DNA from: Marinifilum breve
GTDB taxonomy: Bacteria; Bacteroidota; Bacteroidia; Bacteroidales; Marinifilaceae
Assembly (NCBI RefSeq): GCF_003202155.1
Contig: NZ_QFLI01000009.1
Location: 1 to 64,000, forward strand
DNA length: 64,000 nucleotides
Reading direction: 5' to 3'
Part shown: in pieces, positions 55,094 to 64,000 of the stretch
Layout: every line of letters begins with the position of its first letter
Numbering within the stretch: the stretch's first letter is position 1
Notes under the pieces: generated by a model
Told to the model about the DNA's origin: nothing
The model's input: the letters and a program-made list of their open reading frames with translations, nothing else
The model's database searches: none
Made by a program: the position numbers and the translations under genes

Positions 55094-56470
55094 CTACTGT
55101 CTGAATAAGGTTTGGAATACCTGTCCCACCTTGCTTACCAAATGCACTTTAATTTTAAACTTGGAGATATCTAATCCTTTTAAGTTGTGTTTTGGAACAA
55201 AGATTTGCTTGAAACCTAATTTCTCAGCTTCGCTAATTCGTTGATCGATTCGGTTAACCGGACGAATTTCGCCTGATAGACCAATTTCTCCAGCAAAACA
55301 AACTTCCTTGGGGATAGATATATCGGTGCTTGATGAAAGCACTGCTATAATTACTGCCAAGTCGATGGCGGGGTCGTTCACCTTAATCCCTCCGGCAATG
55401 TTTAGGAAAACATCTTTGGTGGAAAGTCGGAAACCTGCACGTTTCTCCAAAACTGCTAAAAGCATGTTTAGGCGGCGCAAGTCGAAACCTGTTGATGAAC
55501 GTTGCGGCGTACCGTAGGCAGCAGAACTTACCAACGCCTGAATCTCGATTAGGAATGGACGCATGCCTTCTATTGAAGCAGAAATAGCCGTTCCGCTCAG
55601 GCTTTCATCTTCCTGCGAAAGCAACAACTCCGAAGGATTGGAAACTTCTCTCAAACCGGTATGTTGCATTTCGTAAATTCCCATTTCGGATGTGGAGCCA
55701 AAACGGTTTTTGGTAGCTCGCAGAATTCGGTACATGTGGTTCTGATCGCCTTCGAACTGAAGAACGGTATCGACCATATGCTCCAAAATTTTTGGTCCGG
55801 CCAAACTTCCATCTTTGGTAATGTGACCAATTAAAAGAACTGGAACTGCCGATTGTTTGGCATACTGCAGCAGTTGCGAAGTACATTCCCTGATTTGAGA
55901 AACGCTTCCCGGACCTGCCTCGATTCTTTCTGTTGCCAGAGTTTGAATAGAATCGATTACCACAATATTAGGATTGGTATTTTTAACGTGAGAGAAGATG
56001 TTCTCCATCGAGGTTTCGCTTACAATTAAGCAATTGTCGTTATCGGCATTTATTCGATTTCCCCTCAGTTTAATTTGCTGTGCGCTCTCTTCTCCCGAAA
56101 CGTAAAGTGTTTTGTAGTTTTTAAGATGTAAAGCAATTTGAAGTGCCAATGTTGATTTTCCAATTCCTGGTTCACCACCAATCAGGATTAAGGATCCCGG
56201 AACCAATCCACCTCCAAGAACACGATTCAACTCCATATTTTGGGTGTTGAACCTTTTCTCTTCCGAGGATGAAATTTCGGAAATCTTTAAAGGTTTGTTT
56301 TTGGAGTCACCGTTTGAACCAACCACATTTACGTTTTTCGATTTTACAACAATCTCTTCTACAAATGTGTTCCATTCGCCGCATGAAGGACATTTGCCTA
56401 CCCATTTGGCAGATTCTACTCCACAATTCTGGCAGAACCAGGCACTTTTTGTTTTTGCTTTAGCAACCAC
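55094..56470 (-). CDS. radA: DNA repair protein RadA
   Basis: A 458-residue RecA-related protein involved in branch migration during recombination. The N-terminal zinc finger is FCQNCGVESAKWVGKCPSCGEW. Walker A is GGEPGIGKST near residue 100. The RadA-specific KNRFGS motif is followed by SEMGIY. The C-terminal Lon-like domain has PAIDLAVIIAVLSS and CFAGEIGLSGEIRPV. Length is normal. It is transcribed upstream of the HU-like gene, separated from it by the operator array. Confidence 0.95.
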   Translation of the reverse strand: MVAKAKTKSAWFCQNCGVESAKWVGKCPSCGEWNTFVEEIVVKSKNVNVVGSNGDSKNKPLKISEISSSEEKRFNTQNMELNRVLGGGLVPGSLILIGGEPGIGKSTLALQIALHLKNYKTLYVSGEESAQQIKLRGNRINADNDNCLIVSETSMENIFSHVKNTNPNIVVIDSIQTLATERIEAGPGSVSQIRECTSQLLQYAKQSAVPVLLIGHITKDGSLAGPKILEHMVDTVLQFEGDQNHMYRILRATKNRFGSTSEMGIYEMQHTGLREVSNPSELLLSQEDESLSGTAISASIEGMRPFLIEIQALVSSAAYGTPQRSSTGFDLRRLNMLLAVLEKRAGFRLSTKDVFLNIAGGIKVNDPAIDLAVIIAVLSSSTDISIPKEVCFAGEIGLSGEIRPVNRIDQRISEAEKLGFKQIFVPKHNLKGLDISKFKIKVHLVSKVGQVFQTLFRQ

Positions 56471-56562
56471 GTTTTTACAATTAACAATTAATAATTAGCA
56501 GTGAATAATAAATGTTTCAAAGCCTTACTTGAAGTTTGATACTTATGGCTTGTAGCTTTAAA

Positions 56563-57060
56563 TTAACCTTCTCGTTGTATTTTTTTGATGATTCCTGTTG
56601 ATGAGAATCCTTCGATAAAGTCAAGGGTTTTAATTTCTCCACCTTTTGCTTTAACGATATCATATCCCACAATATCTTCAGCTTTGTAATCGCTTCCTTT
56701 TACCAGAATATCAGGCTGAACGAAATTAATTAAATTGTATGGAGTATCTTCTTCGAACAGAATTACCATATCCACAAATGCAAGTGAAGCCAACAGAAGG
56801 GCTCGTGAGTATTCATCGATAATTGGGCGAGTAGCACCTTTTAACCTTTGGGTTGATGAATCGGTATTTAAGCCGATAATCATTTTATTTCCCATGGAAG
56901 CTGCCGAAGCTAAATATTCAAGGTGACCACGATGAACAATGTCGAAACACCCGTTCGAAAATACGATCTTTTCTTCTTTAAATCGCCAGGTTTGCAATAG
57001 GTTAAAGGCATCTTCTTTTTGGAAGATGATCTTATCTTTGATCAATTTTAGCTTATCCAT
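56563..57060 (-). CDS. rfaE2: D-glycero-beta-D-manno-heptose 1-phosphate adenylyltransferase
   Basis: A 165-residue nucleotidyltransferase that makes ADP-heptose for LPS core. It is the stand-alone form of the C-terminal domain of HldE. The HxGH motif lies in SNGCFDIVHRGHLEYLAS. The second conserved part is GYDIVKAKGGEIKTLDF, followed by GFSSTGIIKKIQ. The kinase part (rfaE1) is not adjacent. Confidence 0.9.
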   Translation of the reverse strand: MDKLKLIKDKIIFQKEDAFNLLQTWRFKEEKIVFSNGCFDIVHRGHLEYLASAASMGNKMIIGLNTDSSTQRLKGATRPIIDEYSRALLLASLAFVDMVILFEEDTPYNLINFVQPDILVKGSDYKAEDIVGYDIVKAKGGEIKTLDFIEGFSSTGIIKKIQREG

Positions 57061-57141
57061 TTTTAAGATTTTGCTTAAAGGTAATTTATCGGCAAGAGAG
57101 TAGCAAAAGAATTATTGAATGAAGATTCTTAGATGTATTCA

Positions 57142-57178
57142 CAAAAAAAAGGCTGATCTCGAAAGAACAGCCTTTGCA
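57142..57178 (-). terminator. Intrinsic terminator after panD
   Basis: On the minus strand AAAGGCTG pairs with CAGCCTTT and is followed by a long T run. Confidence 0.85.
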
Positions 57179-57194
57179 TGTATTCTAAATGAAT

Positions 57195-57545
57195 TTAGAT
57201 CAATTTATTAGTTGCTGTGTCAGGGAACACCAAGCTTGGTTCCCAGCTTTTAGCTTCTTCAAAATCCATAGATGCATACGAGATGATGATGATTACATCA
57301 CCAACAGCACATTTTCTGGCAGCAGCCCCATTCAAGCAAATTGTACCTGAACCTCTTTCGCCACGAATCACATAAGTCTCTAAGCGTTCACCATTGTTAA
57401 TATTCACAATCTGAACCTTCTCATTTTCAATTAGGTTTGCTGCATCCATTAAATCTTCATCAATGGTTACGCTACCAACATACTGAAGATCTGCACCAGT
57501 TACCGATGCCTTGTGAATCTTCGATTTACAAACTTCAATGTACAT
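57195..57545 (-). CDS. panD: Aspartate 1-decarboxylase
   Basis: Makes beta-alanine for pantothenate. The 116-residue proenzyme cleaves itself between G24 and S25 in [10 protein letters not shown] to form the pyruvoyl cofactor. Other conserved parts are [20 protein letters not shown] and DVIIIISY. It lies 18 bases after panC and is coupled with it in a pan operon. Confidence 0.95.
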   Translation of the reverse strand: MYIEVCKSKIHKASVTGADLQYVGSVTIDEDLMDAANLIENEKVQIVNINNGERLETYVIRGERGSGTICLNGAAARKCAVGDVIIIISYASMDFEEAKSWEPSLVFPDTATNKLI

Positions 57546-57563
57546 TTTAATTTTAACTAATAT

Positions 57564-58403
57564 TTAAAAAGTTATATTATCAATCAATCGAATTTTTCCT
57601 ACCTGAACGGTGATACATCCAACTTTTACATTGTTTTCTTCCCAGCTGTTGATCGGCTGCAAGTATGTATCATCAACGATTTCAAAATATTCGACCGAAA
57701 GATATGGGTTTTTATTGATTTCATCAACTACCCAATCTCTCAATTCGTTTACACTTAAATCGGCTGCTAAGTTACAAGCTTTAAATAAAGTTTCAGATAT
57801 TTTAGAAGCATTTTTTCGTTGTTCTTCTGTTAGTAGTAAATTTCTGGAACTCATTGCCAAACCATCTTCTTCCCTGATAATAGGGCATGGAACGACATTA
57901 ACGTTTAACTTAAGATCTTTCACCATCTGCTTAATAACAGCTACTTGTTGAAAATCTTTTTGACCAAAATAGGCATTGTGCGGTGTAACAATGTCGAAAA
58001 GTTTACTTACAACCTGGGCAACTCCATTAAAATGTCCTGGACGATTTTTACCTTCCATTACATTATCAAGGTGCCCAAAATCAAATACACGAGTATCTGG
58101 CTCAGGATACATTTCCTCAACTTCAGGAATAAAAATCAAATCCGGATTGTATCTGGAAAGTTTTTCAAGATCTTCCTCAATGCATCTTGGGTAAGTTTTT
58201 AAATCGTTAGGATTATTAAACTGCGTTGGATTCACAAAAATACTTACAACTGTAATATCATTCTCTTTTACTGATTCGGCTGTAAGTGACAAATGGCCGT
58301 CGTGTAAAGCCCCCATGGTTGGTACGAATCCTATACTTTTTCCTTCCTCTATAAACTTGCTGATTTTTGCTTTTGTTTCAGCAACAAGTTTTACTATTTC
58401 CAT
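57564..58403 (-). CDS. panC: Pantothenate synthetase
   Basis: Joins pantoate and beta-alanine using ATP. The HIGH-type motif is in GFVPTMGALHDGHLSL. The pantoate-binding parts read VVSIFVNPTQFNNPNDLKTYPR, YFGQKDFQQVAVI and AMSSRNLLLT. The 279 residues are normal. It is the first gene of the panC-panD operon and is divergent from the stand-alone GT5 gene. Confidence 0.96.
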   Translation of the reverse strand: MEIVKLVAETKAKISKFIEEGKSIGFVPTMGALHDGHLSLTAESVKENDITVVSIFVNPTQFNNPNDLKTYPRCIEEDLEKLSRYNPDLIFIPEVEEMYPEPDTRVFDFGHLDNVMEGKNRPGHFNGVAQVVSKLFDIVTPHNAYFGQKDFQQVAVIKQMVKDLKLNVNVVPCPIIREEDGLAMSSRNLLLTEEQRKNASKISETLFKACNLAADLSVNELRDWVVDEINKNPYLSVEYFEIVDDTYLQPINSWEENNVKVGCITVQVGKIRLIDNITF

Positions 58404-58595
58404 CCCGTTTTAAAAATCTTACAAAACCATTTCGGTTTTTGGTTAAGACTGCAAATAAAATAAATAATTAATACTTGAGAAATAATAAGTGCATATAATT
58501 GTTTTGTAGGTGCTTTAACCCTTAATAAAGATCAGGTTTGTTAAATATTTTTATTAATTTTGCGCAGATAATCTGTATTAATATTTAGCGACTAT

Positions 58596-59405
58596 ATGGA
58601 AAAGACAAAAGTATTGTTTGTTTCACAAGAAATTACCCCTTACCTTCCTGAAACTGAAATGTCTGAAATTGGAAGATATCTTCCACAAGGAATCCAAGAA
58701 AAAGGAAAAGAAATTAGAACTTTCATGCCACGTTACGGTTGCATTAATGAAAGAAGAAATCAGTTACATGAGGTAATCCGCTTGTCTGGTATGAATTTGA
58801 TTATTGATGATACGGATCATCCGTTGATCATTAAGGTTGCTTCTATTCAGGCTGCAAGAATGCAGGTATATTTCATTGATAACGAAGATTACTTCCACAG
58901 AAAGCAAATTTTGACGGACGAAAACGGTGATGGATTTGCAGATAATGATGAAAGAGCGATTTTCTTTGCTCGTGGAGTTTTAGAAACTGTTAAAAAATTA
59001 CGTTGGGCTCCAGATGTAGTTCACTGTCAAGGATGGTTTACTGGATTGACTCCATTGTATTTAAAGAAAGCATTTAATGAAGATCCATTATTTACGGATA
59101 CAAAAGTGGTTTTCTCTATTTACGATGATGAATTCCCAACACCATTTAGCTCTGATTTCAAAGCAAAAGCGATTATTGAAGGAGTAGAAGAAGATGACGT
59201 AAAAGTATTGGAAGATGCGAATTATGTAGCTCTTCACAAATTGGCAATCGATCAATCTGATGCGATTATCATGGGTAGTGAAAATATTAATGAGGAAATT
59301 AAGGCTTATGCTGAAGCTTCAGGAAAGCCATTTATGCCTTATAAGAACAAAGAAGAATACGTTACTGCTTACTCAGAATTTTACGATGAGTTAGTGGCTG
59401 AATAG
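58596..59405 (+). CDS. Stand-alone glycogen/starch synthase N-terminal domain
   Basis: A 269-residue protein with only the N-terminal (GT5 catalytic) domain of glycogen synthase: VLFVSQEITPYLPETEMSEIGRYLPQG, DNEDYFHRK and APDVVHCQGWFTGLTPLYLKK. The C-terminal GT1-type domain, which binds ADP-glucose, is missing, so it is unlikely to be a full synthase. The KxGGL-type donor motif near the N-terminus of glycogen synthases is replaced by ETEMSEIGR. Many Bacteroidota carry such a short protein near panC. The role is unknown. Confidence 0.75.
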   Translation: MEKTKVLFVSQEITPYLPETEMSEIGRYLPQGIQEKGKEIRTFMPRYGCINERRNQLHEVIRLSGMNLIIDDTDHPLIIKVASIQAARMQVYFIDNEDYFHRKQILTDENGDGFADNDERAIFFARGVLETVKKLRWAPDVVHCQGWFTGLTPLYLKKAFNEDPLFTDTKVVFSIYDDEFPTPFSSDFKAKAIIEGVEEDDVKVLEDANYVALHKLAIDQSDAIIMGSENINEEIKAYAEASGKPFMPYKNKEEYVTAYSEFYDELVAE

Positions 59406-59427
59406 TAGGAATCTAAAATATATTTGA

Positions 59428-59465
59428 AAGTGCATTTAAACTTTGGTTTTTATGCACTTTTTTTA
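59428..59465 (+). terminator. Intrinsic terminator after the short GT5 gene
   Basis: AAAGTGCAT pairs with ATGCACTTT over a 15-base loop and is followed by T. Confidence 0.7.
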
Positions 59466-59653
59466 TCGATATAAATTGCGGTTAAGTTTGGTGAGTAAGC
59501 TAACTTATTATATTTTTAGGAGAAATTTATTGATAATTGAAATGAAACTGTAGGTTTGAGGCTAACTTTCATAAAATTAAGCTTATAGTGTGATTTTCAA
59601 TTTAGATTTATAAACCAATCTTGAGTGGTACCGAGATTGAAATTTATGTATTT

Positions 59654-61489
59654 ATGTGTGGAATAGTTGGTTACATTGGCGATAAGGATGCTTATCCTAT
59701 ATTGGTCAATGGCTTAAAAAGATTAGAATATCGCGGATATGATTCTGCAGGTATTGCACTTCGAACAAACCAAACTCAAGTATTTAAGTGCAAGGGTAAG
59801 GTTAATGATTTAGAAAATCATGTAAAGGGACACGACATTTCAGGTTCCATAGGTATAGGGCATACTCGTTGGGCGACTCACGGAGAACCAAATAATGAAA
59901 ATGCTCACCCTCACCGTTCAATGAATAATAAATTTGTAATTATTCACAATGGTATTATCGAAAACTACGCCTTCTTAAAGGAAAAACTAGTAAAAAGAGG
60001 TTATACATTCCAAAGTGAAACAGACACTGAGGTATTGGCAAACCTTATTGAATATATCTACCTAAAAGGTGAAGTTACTGCAGAAATAGCTGTACGTTTG
60101 GCACTTACTAAGGTAATTGGTGCATATGGATTGGTTGTTATTTGTGAAGATGAACCAAATCAATTAATTGCAGCAAGAAAAGGTAGTCCACTTGTTGTTG
60201 GTGTTGGAAACGGTGAGTATTTCCTTGCTTCAGATGCAACCCCAATTATTGAGTACACTCAAAGTGTAATCTATCTTAATGACGATGATGTTGCAATCAT
60301 TAATCGTGATGAGTTGGTATTAAAAACTTTACAGAACGATAAATTAACACCTCACGTTCAGCAGTTGGATTTGGATATCGAACAGATTGAAAAAGGTGGA
60401 TATGAGCATTTCATGCTTAAGGAAATTTTTGAACAAACCAGTTCGATTCATGACACCATTCGTGGTAGAGTTTCACCTCAAAATAAAGAAGTTTTCCTTG
60501 GTGGGATTAACGATGTAATTCCAAAATTAGTAAATGCACGACGAATTTTAATTATTGGTTGTGGTACTTCTTGGCATGCTGGTATGGTTGGTGAATATTT
60601 GTTCGAAGAATTTGCCAGAATCCCTGTTGAAGTAGAATATGCTTCGGAGTTCCGTTACAGAAATCCTGTAATTTTTGAAGATGATATTGTTTTGGCAATT
60701 AGCCAGAGTGGTGAAACTGCAGATACATTGGCAGCAATTAAGTTGGCAAAACAAGCAGGTGCAACCGTTTTGGGAATTTGTAATGTTGTTGGTTCAAGTA
60801 TTCCAAGAGAAACTGATGCGGGTGTTTATACTCATGCTGGTCCTGAAATTGGAGTTGCTTCTACCAAAGCATTTACAGCTCAGGTTACAGTGCTTACCAT
60901 GATGGCTATGTTGGTAGGTTACAGAAAAGGAACATTGCCAAAAGAAGAATATCACAAGCTAATTGATGAATTTGCACATCTTCCAGAGAAAATAGCTAAG
61001 ATTTTAGAGAAGGATCAGGATATTAAAGAATTATCGAAGAGATATATTGAATCTACAAATGCACTTTATTTGGGTCGTGGCTTCTTGTTCCCAGTAGCAT
61101 TGGAAGGAGCTTTGAAATTGAAAGAGATTTCGTACATCCATGCTGAGGGTTACCCTGCAGCTGAAATGAAACATGGACCAATTGCTTTAATTGATGAGCA
61201 CATGCCAGTGTTTGTAGCAGCTACCAAGGATAAATCTTACGAAAAGATTGTAAGTAATATTCAGGAAGTGAAAGCTCGTAAAGGTCATGTTATTGCTATT
61301 GTTACCGAAGGAGATACTGTAATTGCTGATATGGCAGACTATGTGATTGAAATTCCGGAAACTTTAGAAGCATTAGCTCCTTTATTGACTGTAGTTCCTT
61401 TCCAGTTGATTTCTTATTACATTGCTGTATTACGCGGATGTAATGTTGATCAACCAAGAAACCTTGCAAAATCGGTTACAGTAGAATAA
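59654..61489 (+). CDS. glmS: Glutamine-fructose-6-phosphate aminotransferase
   Basis: Makes glucosamine-6-phosphate for peptidoglycan and LPS. I start at 59654 because Met is then followed by the nucleophile Cys (MCGIVGYIGDKDAY); the frame extends 11 codons further to 59621. The glutaminase domain also has RGYDSAGIA and HTRWATHG. Two SIS domains follow (GCGTSWHAGMVGEY, ISQSGETADTLAA). The end is NLAKSVTVE. The 611 residues are normal. Terminator at 61511. Confidence 0.96.
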   Translation: MCGIVGYIGDKDAYPILVNGLKRLEYRGYDSAGIALRTNQTQVFKCKGKVNDLENHVKGHDISGSIGIGHTRWATHGEPNNENAHPHRSMNNKFVIIHNGIIENYAFLKEKLVKRGYTFQSETDTEVLANLIEYIYLKGEVTAEIAVRLALTKVIGAYGLVVICEDEPNQLIAARKGSPLVVGVGNGEYFLASDATPIIEYTQSVIYLNDDDVAIINRDELVLKTLQNDKLTPHVQQLDLDIEQIEKGGYEHFMLKEIFEQTSSIHDTIRGRVSPQNKEVFLGGINDVIPKLVNARRILIIGCGTSWHAGMVGEYLFEEFARIPVEVEYASEFRYRNPVIFEDDIVLAISQSGETADTLAAIKLAKQAGATVLGICNVVGSSIPRETDAGVYTHAGPEIGVASTKAFTAQVTVLTMMAMLVGYRKGTLPKEEYHKLIDEFAHLPEKIAKILEKDQDIKELSKRYIESTNALYLGRGFLFPVALEGALKLKEISYIHAEGYPAAEMKHGPIALIDEHMPVFVAATKDKSYEKIVSNIQEVKARKGHVIAIVTEGDTVIADMADYVIEIPETLEALAPLLTVVPFQLISYYIAVLRGCNVDQPRNLAKSVTVE

Positions 61490-61510
61490 ATTGAAAGTAT
61501 CAGATATAAA

Positions 61511-61546
61511 AAGAGCGATGTCAATTGACATCGCTCTTTATTTTTT
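61511..61546. terminator. Bidirectional terminator between glmS and rfbB
   Basis: AAGAGCGATGTCAATTGACATCGCTCTT is a perfect palindromic hairpin with T tracts (36 bases), serving both convergent genes. Confidence 0.9.
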
Positions 61547-62600
61547 ATCTTTTTTCGTACTGCTGTTCGTAGTACTTTTCGTAATCTCCGGAAAGGATGT
61601 TTTCCAACCAGTTTGTATTTTCAAGATACCAATCGATAGTTTGCTCAAAACCTTCTTCGAATTGAATGCTAGGTTCCCAGCCCAATTCATTTTTAATTTT
61701 GGTGGCATCAATTGCATAGCGTAAATCATGACCAGCACGATCTTTTACGAATGTAATTAGCTTCTGTGAAGTTCCGATTTCCTGATTTAATTTCTTGTCC
61801 ATGATATCGCAAAGCTTTCTTACCAAATCAATATTTGTCCACTCGTTGTTTCCACCAATATTGTAGGTTTCTCCGGTTTTGCCTTTGTGATAAATCATGT
61901 CAATTGCTAAGGCATGATCTTCTACGAATAACCAGTCTCTAACATTTTCGCCTTTACCGTAAATAGGAAGAGGTTTAGAGTTTTTAATATTGTTGATTAC
62001 CAATGGAATTAACTTTTCAGGAAATTGATTTGACCCATAGTTATTCGAACAATTTGATAGAACTACAGGCATGTTGTATGTGTGGAAATATGCTCTCACC
62101 AAATGATCTGAGCTGGCTTTTGAGGCAGAGTATGGACTTCTTGGATCGTATGGAGTAGTTTCCAAAAATTTACCAATTTCACCTAAAGAACCATAAACTT
62201 CATCGGTTGAGATATGGTAGAATCTCTTATCCTCCATGTTATCTTTCCAAATTTCTTTTGCAGCATTCAGAAGGTTAACTGTTCCAACAATGTTGGTAGT
62301 TATAAATGCCAAAGGGTCAGAAATGGAACGATCAACATGAGATTCTGCAGCCAAATGCAAAACTCCATCGAACTGAAAATCTTTGAACAATTCAGTTACA
62401 AACTCCAAATTGGTAATATCACCTTTTACAAAAGTGTAATTTGGTTTAGAATCAATATCCTTAAGATTTTCTAGATTACCGGCATAGGTTAAAGTATCAA
62501 GATTTACAATTTGGTATTCAGGATATTTGTTTACAAATAACCGAATAACATGAGAACCAATAAAACCAGCTCCACCTGTGATTAATATTTTCTTTTTCAT
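61545..62600 (-). CDS. rfbB: dTDP-glucose 4,6-dehydratase
   Basis: Makes dTDP-4-keto-6-deoxyglucose on the way to rhamnose and other deoxy sugars. The NAD motif is TGGAGFIGSH. The catalytic part has HISTDEVYGSLG and the Y-x3-K motif SPYSASKASSDH. VLSNCSNNYGSNQFPEKLIPL and NIGGNNEWTNIDLV are family features. The 351 residues are normal. It lies 23 bases downstream of galE on the same strand. The rest of the rml pathway is not in the window. Confidence 0.94.
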   Translation of the reverse strand: MKKKILITGGAGFIGSHVIRLFVNKYPEYQIVNLDTLTYAGNLENLKDIDSKPNYTFVKGDITNLEFVTELFKDFQFDGVLHLAAESHVDRSISDPLAFITTNIVGTVNLLNAAKEIWKDNMEDKRFYHISTDEVYGSLGEIGKFLETTPYDPRSPYSASKASSDHLVRAYFHTYNMPVVLSNCSNNYGSNQFPEKLIPLVINNIKNSKPLPIYGKGENVRDWLFVEDHALAIDMIYHKGKTGETYNIGGNNEWTNIDLVRKLCDIMDKKLNQEIGTSQKLITFVKDRAGHDLRYAIDATKIKNELGWEPSIQFEEGFEQTIDWYLENTNWLENILSGDYEKYYEQQYEKR

Positions 62601-62623
62601 GAATATAAGTTTAAGTATATGGT

Positions 62624-63658
62624 TTATTTTTCTTCTTGTGCCAAGATACTAACTTGCCAATTCCATGCAGAAAGTAATGTATCATCAAGTGTACTTTCCG
62701 ATTTCCAACCTAATGTTTTATTCGCGAAGGAAGTATCGGCATAAATTTGCTCTACATCTCCAGGCCTTCTTTCAACAATTTTGTGTGGTACTTTTTCTCC
62801 TGTAGCTCTTTCAAACCCTTCAATAATTTCAAGAACGGAAACACCTTCTCCGGTACCAACATTAAAATATTCGTAGTTCGAATCGTTTTTATCTTGTAGC
62901 AAACGTTCAATTGCAATAACATGAGCTTTCGCCAAATCAACTACATTGATGTAATCTCTAATGCAAGAACCATCAGGAGTGTTATAATCATTTCCAAATA
63001 CACTAAGTTCCGGACGTATACCAGCTACGGTTTGTGTAAGGAAAGGAATTAAATTGTTTGGAACTCCCAATGGTAATTCACCAATTTTAGAACTAGGGTG
63101 AGCACCAATTGGATTAAAATATCTTAGAGCAATTCCTTTAAGGTTTGGATGAGCTTTAACCGTATCGCGAATGATATCCTCACTAATTGATTTGGTATTT
63201 CCGTAAGGAGATTCAGCTTCTTTTCGTGGAGTTGATTCTGTTACAGGAAGTTTATCAGGTTGACCATAAATCGTACAAGATGACGAGAAAACCAAGTTTG
63301 GAATATTGTGTTCCTTCATGGCCTCTAAAATATTCATCAACGAATTTAAGTTGTTGCGATAATACATTAATGGTTTTGCAACCGATTCGCCAACCGCTTT
63401 ATTGGCTGCAAAATGTATAATTGCAGATAAGTTTGGATACTTTTTGAAAAACTCAGCAGTTTCGTCTTCCTTACTAAGATCTATTTTTTCGAAGATCGGT
63501 CGAATTCCTGTTATGGCTTCAATACCATCGAGAACTTCGATTTTTGAGTTTGATAAATTATCAGCAACAATAACTTCGAATCCGCTGTTTTGTAATTCAA
63601 CCGCAGTGTGAGATCCAATATATCCCGCACCACCAGCAACTAAAATTTGTTTTTTCAT
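62624..63658 (-). CDS. galE: UDP-glucose 4-epimerase
   Basis: Interconverts UDP-glucose and UDP-galactose; 344 residues. The NAD motif is AGGAGYIGSHTAVEL. The catalytic Ser and Tyr are in VFSSSCTIYG and SPYGNTKSISED. GIALRYFNPIGAHPSSKIGE and the C-terminal part YEYFNVGTGEGVSVLEII are family features. It precedes rfbB and probably forms an operon of sugar-nucleotide genes. Confidence 0.94.
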   Translation of the reverse strand: MKKQILVAGGAGYIGSHTAVELQNSGFEVIVADNLSNSKIEVLDGIEAITGIRPIFEKIDLSKEDETAEFFKKYPNLSAIIHFAANKAVGESVAKPLMYYRNNLNSLMNILEAMKEHNIPNLVFSSSCTIYGQPDKLPVTESTPRKEAESPYGNTKSISEDIIRDTVKAHPNLKGIALRYFNPIGAHPSSKIGELPLGVPNNLIPFLTQTVAGIRPELSVFGNDYNTPDGSCIRDYINVVDLAKAHVIAIERLLQDKNDSNYEYFNVGTGEGVSVLEIIEGFERATGEKVPHKIVERRPGDVEQIYADTSFANKTLGWKSESTLDDTLLSAWNWQVSILAQEEK

Positions 63659-63795
63659 AATAACAATTCGTCTATCTGTTTAATAAGTAAAATTAAGTCC
63701 TTTTTAGTGAAAGGATTGAGTAATTTAATTAATTAAAAATTAAATATGGAATATGTTGATTTTTAATCGATTGGTTCTTATACGCAAATAATCAA

Positions 63796-63826
63796 TTTGA
63801 GTGACATTTATTTTTAATTATATTTG
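63796..63826 (+). promoter_or_regulatory. Consensus Bacteroidota promoter TTTG-N19-TATATTTG
   Basis: TTTG at 63796-63799 is followed, 19 bases later, by TATATTTG at 63819-63826, a full match of both elements. The start codon at 63833 lies only 6 bases further on, so the mRNA would have almost no leader. Confidence 0.6.
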
Positions 63827-63832
63827 TCTATT

Positions 63833-64000
63833 ATGCATGAGATATCAAAATACATACAAGACTTATTGTTTGTGCACGATTGTGTGATTTTGCCTGGTTT
63901 TGGTGGGTTTGTAGCGAATTATCGTTCTGCCAGGATTGATGAAAATCAACAAATGGTTTTTCCTCCATCGAAAGATTTAGGATTCAATCGCAATCTAACA
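63833..64000 (+). CDS. HU/CCDC81-type N-terminal domain protein, partial (likely SPOR protein)
   Basis: The first 56 codons are in the window; the gene runs off the right edge. It starts MHEISKYIQDLLFVHDCVILPGFGGFV and continues NYRSARIDENQQMVFPPSK and FNRNL. This pattern fits the HU-CCDC81 bacterial domain, usually found N-terminal to a membrane helix and a C-terminal SPOR domain in Bacteroidota. The C-terminal part cannot be seen, so the SPOR assignment is inference. Confidence 0.7.
   Translation, partial: MHEISKYIQDLLFVHDCVILPGFGGFVANYRSARIDENQQMVFPPSKDLGFNRNLT

Noticed and set aside
61545-63658. Start of an O-antigen cluster
   Set aside because: Only rfbB and galE are present; no glycosyltransferase or flippase follows, so they are just two sugar-nucleotide genes.

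Overview
The window looks like chromosome from a low-GC member of the Bacteroidota, most likely a marine Bacteroidales/Marinilabiliales-type bacterium; the genus is inference. The evidence is a complete type IX secretion (T9SS) core (gldK-L-M-N with a PorP/SprF-like gene), a GldA ATPase, a T9SS-type C-terminal sorting domain, the long Bacteroidota form of IspG, a TopA without zinc fingers, promoter matches of the type TTTG-N19-TAnnTTTG, few Shine-Dalgarno sequences, and secreted proteins that mostly begin with Gln after signal peptide cleavage. Nothing looks like a prophage, plasmid or insertion sequence. Most genes are housekeeping.

Layout. 1-700: the end of an rRNA region (two 5S genes, each with a terminator) and a tRNA with anticodon CAU. 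0.8-5.4 kb: HAD hydrolase, a T9SS-sorted protein, ispG, gldA. 5.4-9.5 kb: interspersed repeats, a SAM-II-like riboswitch before metK, a frameshifted XRE-type gene, an SDR protein and an OsmC protein. 9.6-14.7 kb: ileS, a DksA/TraR-family gene, lspA and a small membrane protein. 14.8-22.3 kb: a coiled-coil lipoprotein, a hybrid histidine kinase, a convergent NtrC-type regulator, and rnr. 22.6-25.4 kb: cysS and a glutaminyl cyclase lipoprotein. 25.4-27.9 kb: a lipoprotein gene broken by a pentanucleotide repeat, a 265-bp symmetric array of 14 heptamers in exact 21-bp register, a DUF3108 protein and a thiamine-binding-family protein. 28-36.9 kb: an Ig-like lipoprotein with a His-rich tail, a GlpD-like protein without its FAD motif, a small His/Cys protein with a TonB receptor, and several envelope proteins. 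37-42.8 kb: a glycosyltransferase, an amidohydrolase-like protein without metal ligands, a DUF4296 lipoprotein, an Mla-type ABC pair and manC. 42.9-48.6 kb: the T9SS operon. 49-57 kb: topA, a class A PBP, an apparently orphan cobalamin riboswitch, an HU-like gene with a 22-bp-spaced operator array, radA and rfaE2. 57-64 kb: panC-panD, a stand-alone GT5 domain, glmS, rfbB, galE and the start of an HU/SPOR-type gene.

How the genes fit together. Several serve the envelope: GldK/L/M/N and PorP/SprF export proteins carrying the C-terminal signal seen in the protein at 1419-2204; LspA processes the many lipoproteins; the glutaminyl cyclase can cap the Gln N-termini left by signal peptidase I; Mla-type transport, PBP1A, GlmS, ManC, RfbB, GalE and RfaE2 supply lipids, peptidoglycan and surface sugars.

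The feature I cannot explain with any family I know is the array at 26084-26348: seven CCACATA-type heptamers, then seven TATGTGG heptamers, all on one 21-bp register and mirrored about base 26216, with spacers that are not conserved. It is the best candidate here for an undescribed element. Next in interest are the cobalamin riboswitch with its own terminator and no downstream gene, the three AACACGTGTT-type sites before the HU-like gene, and the two apparent pseudoenzymes.
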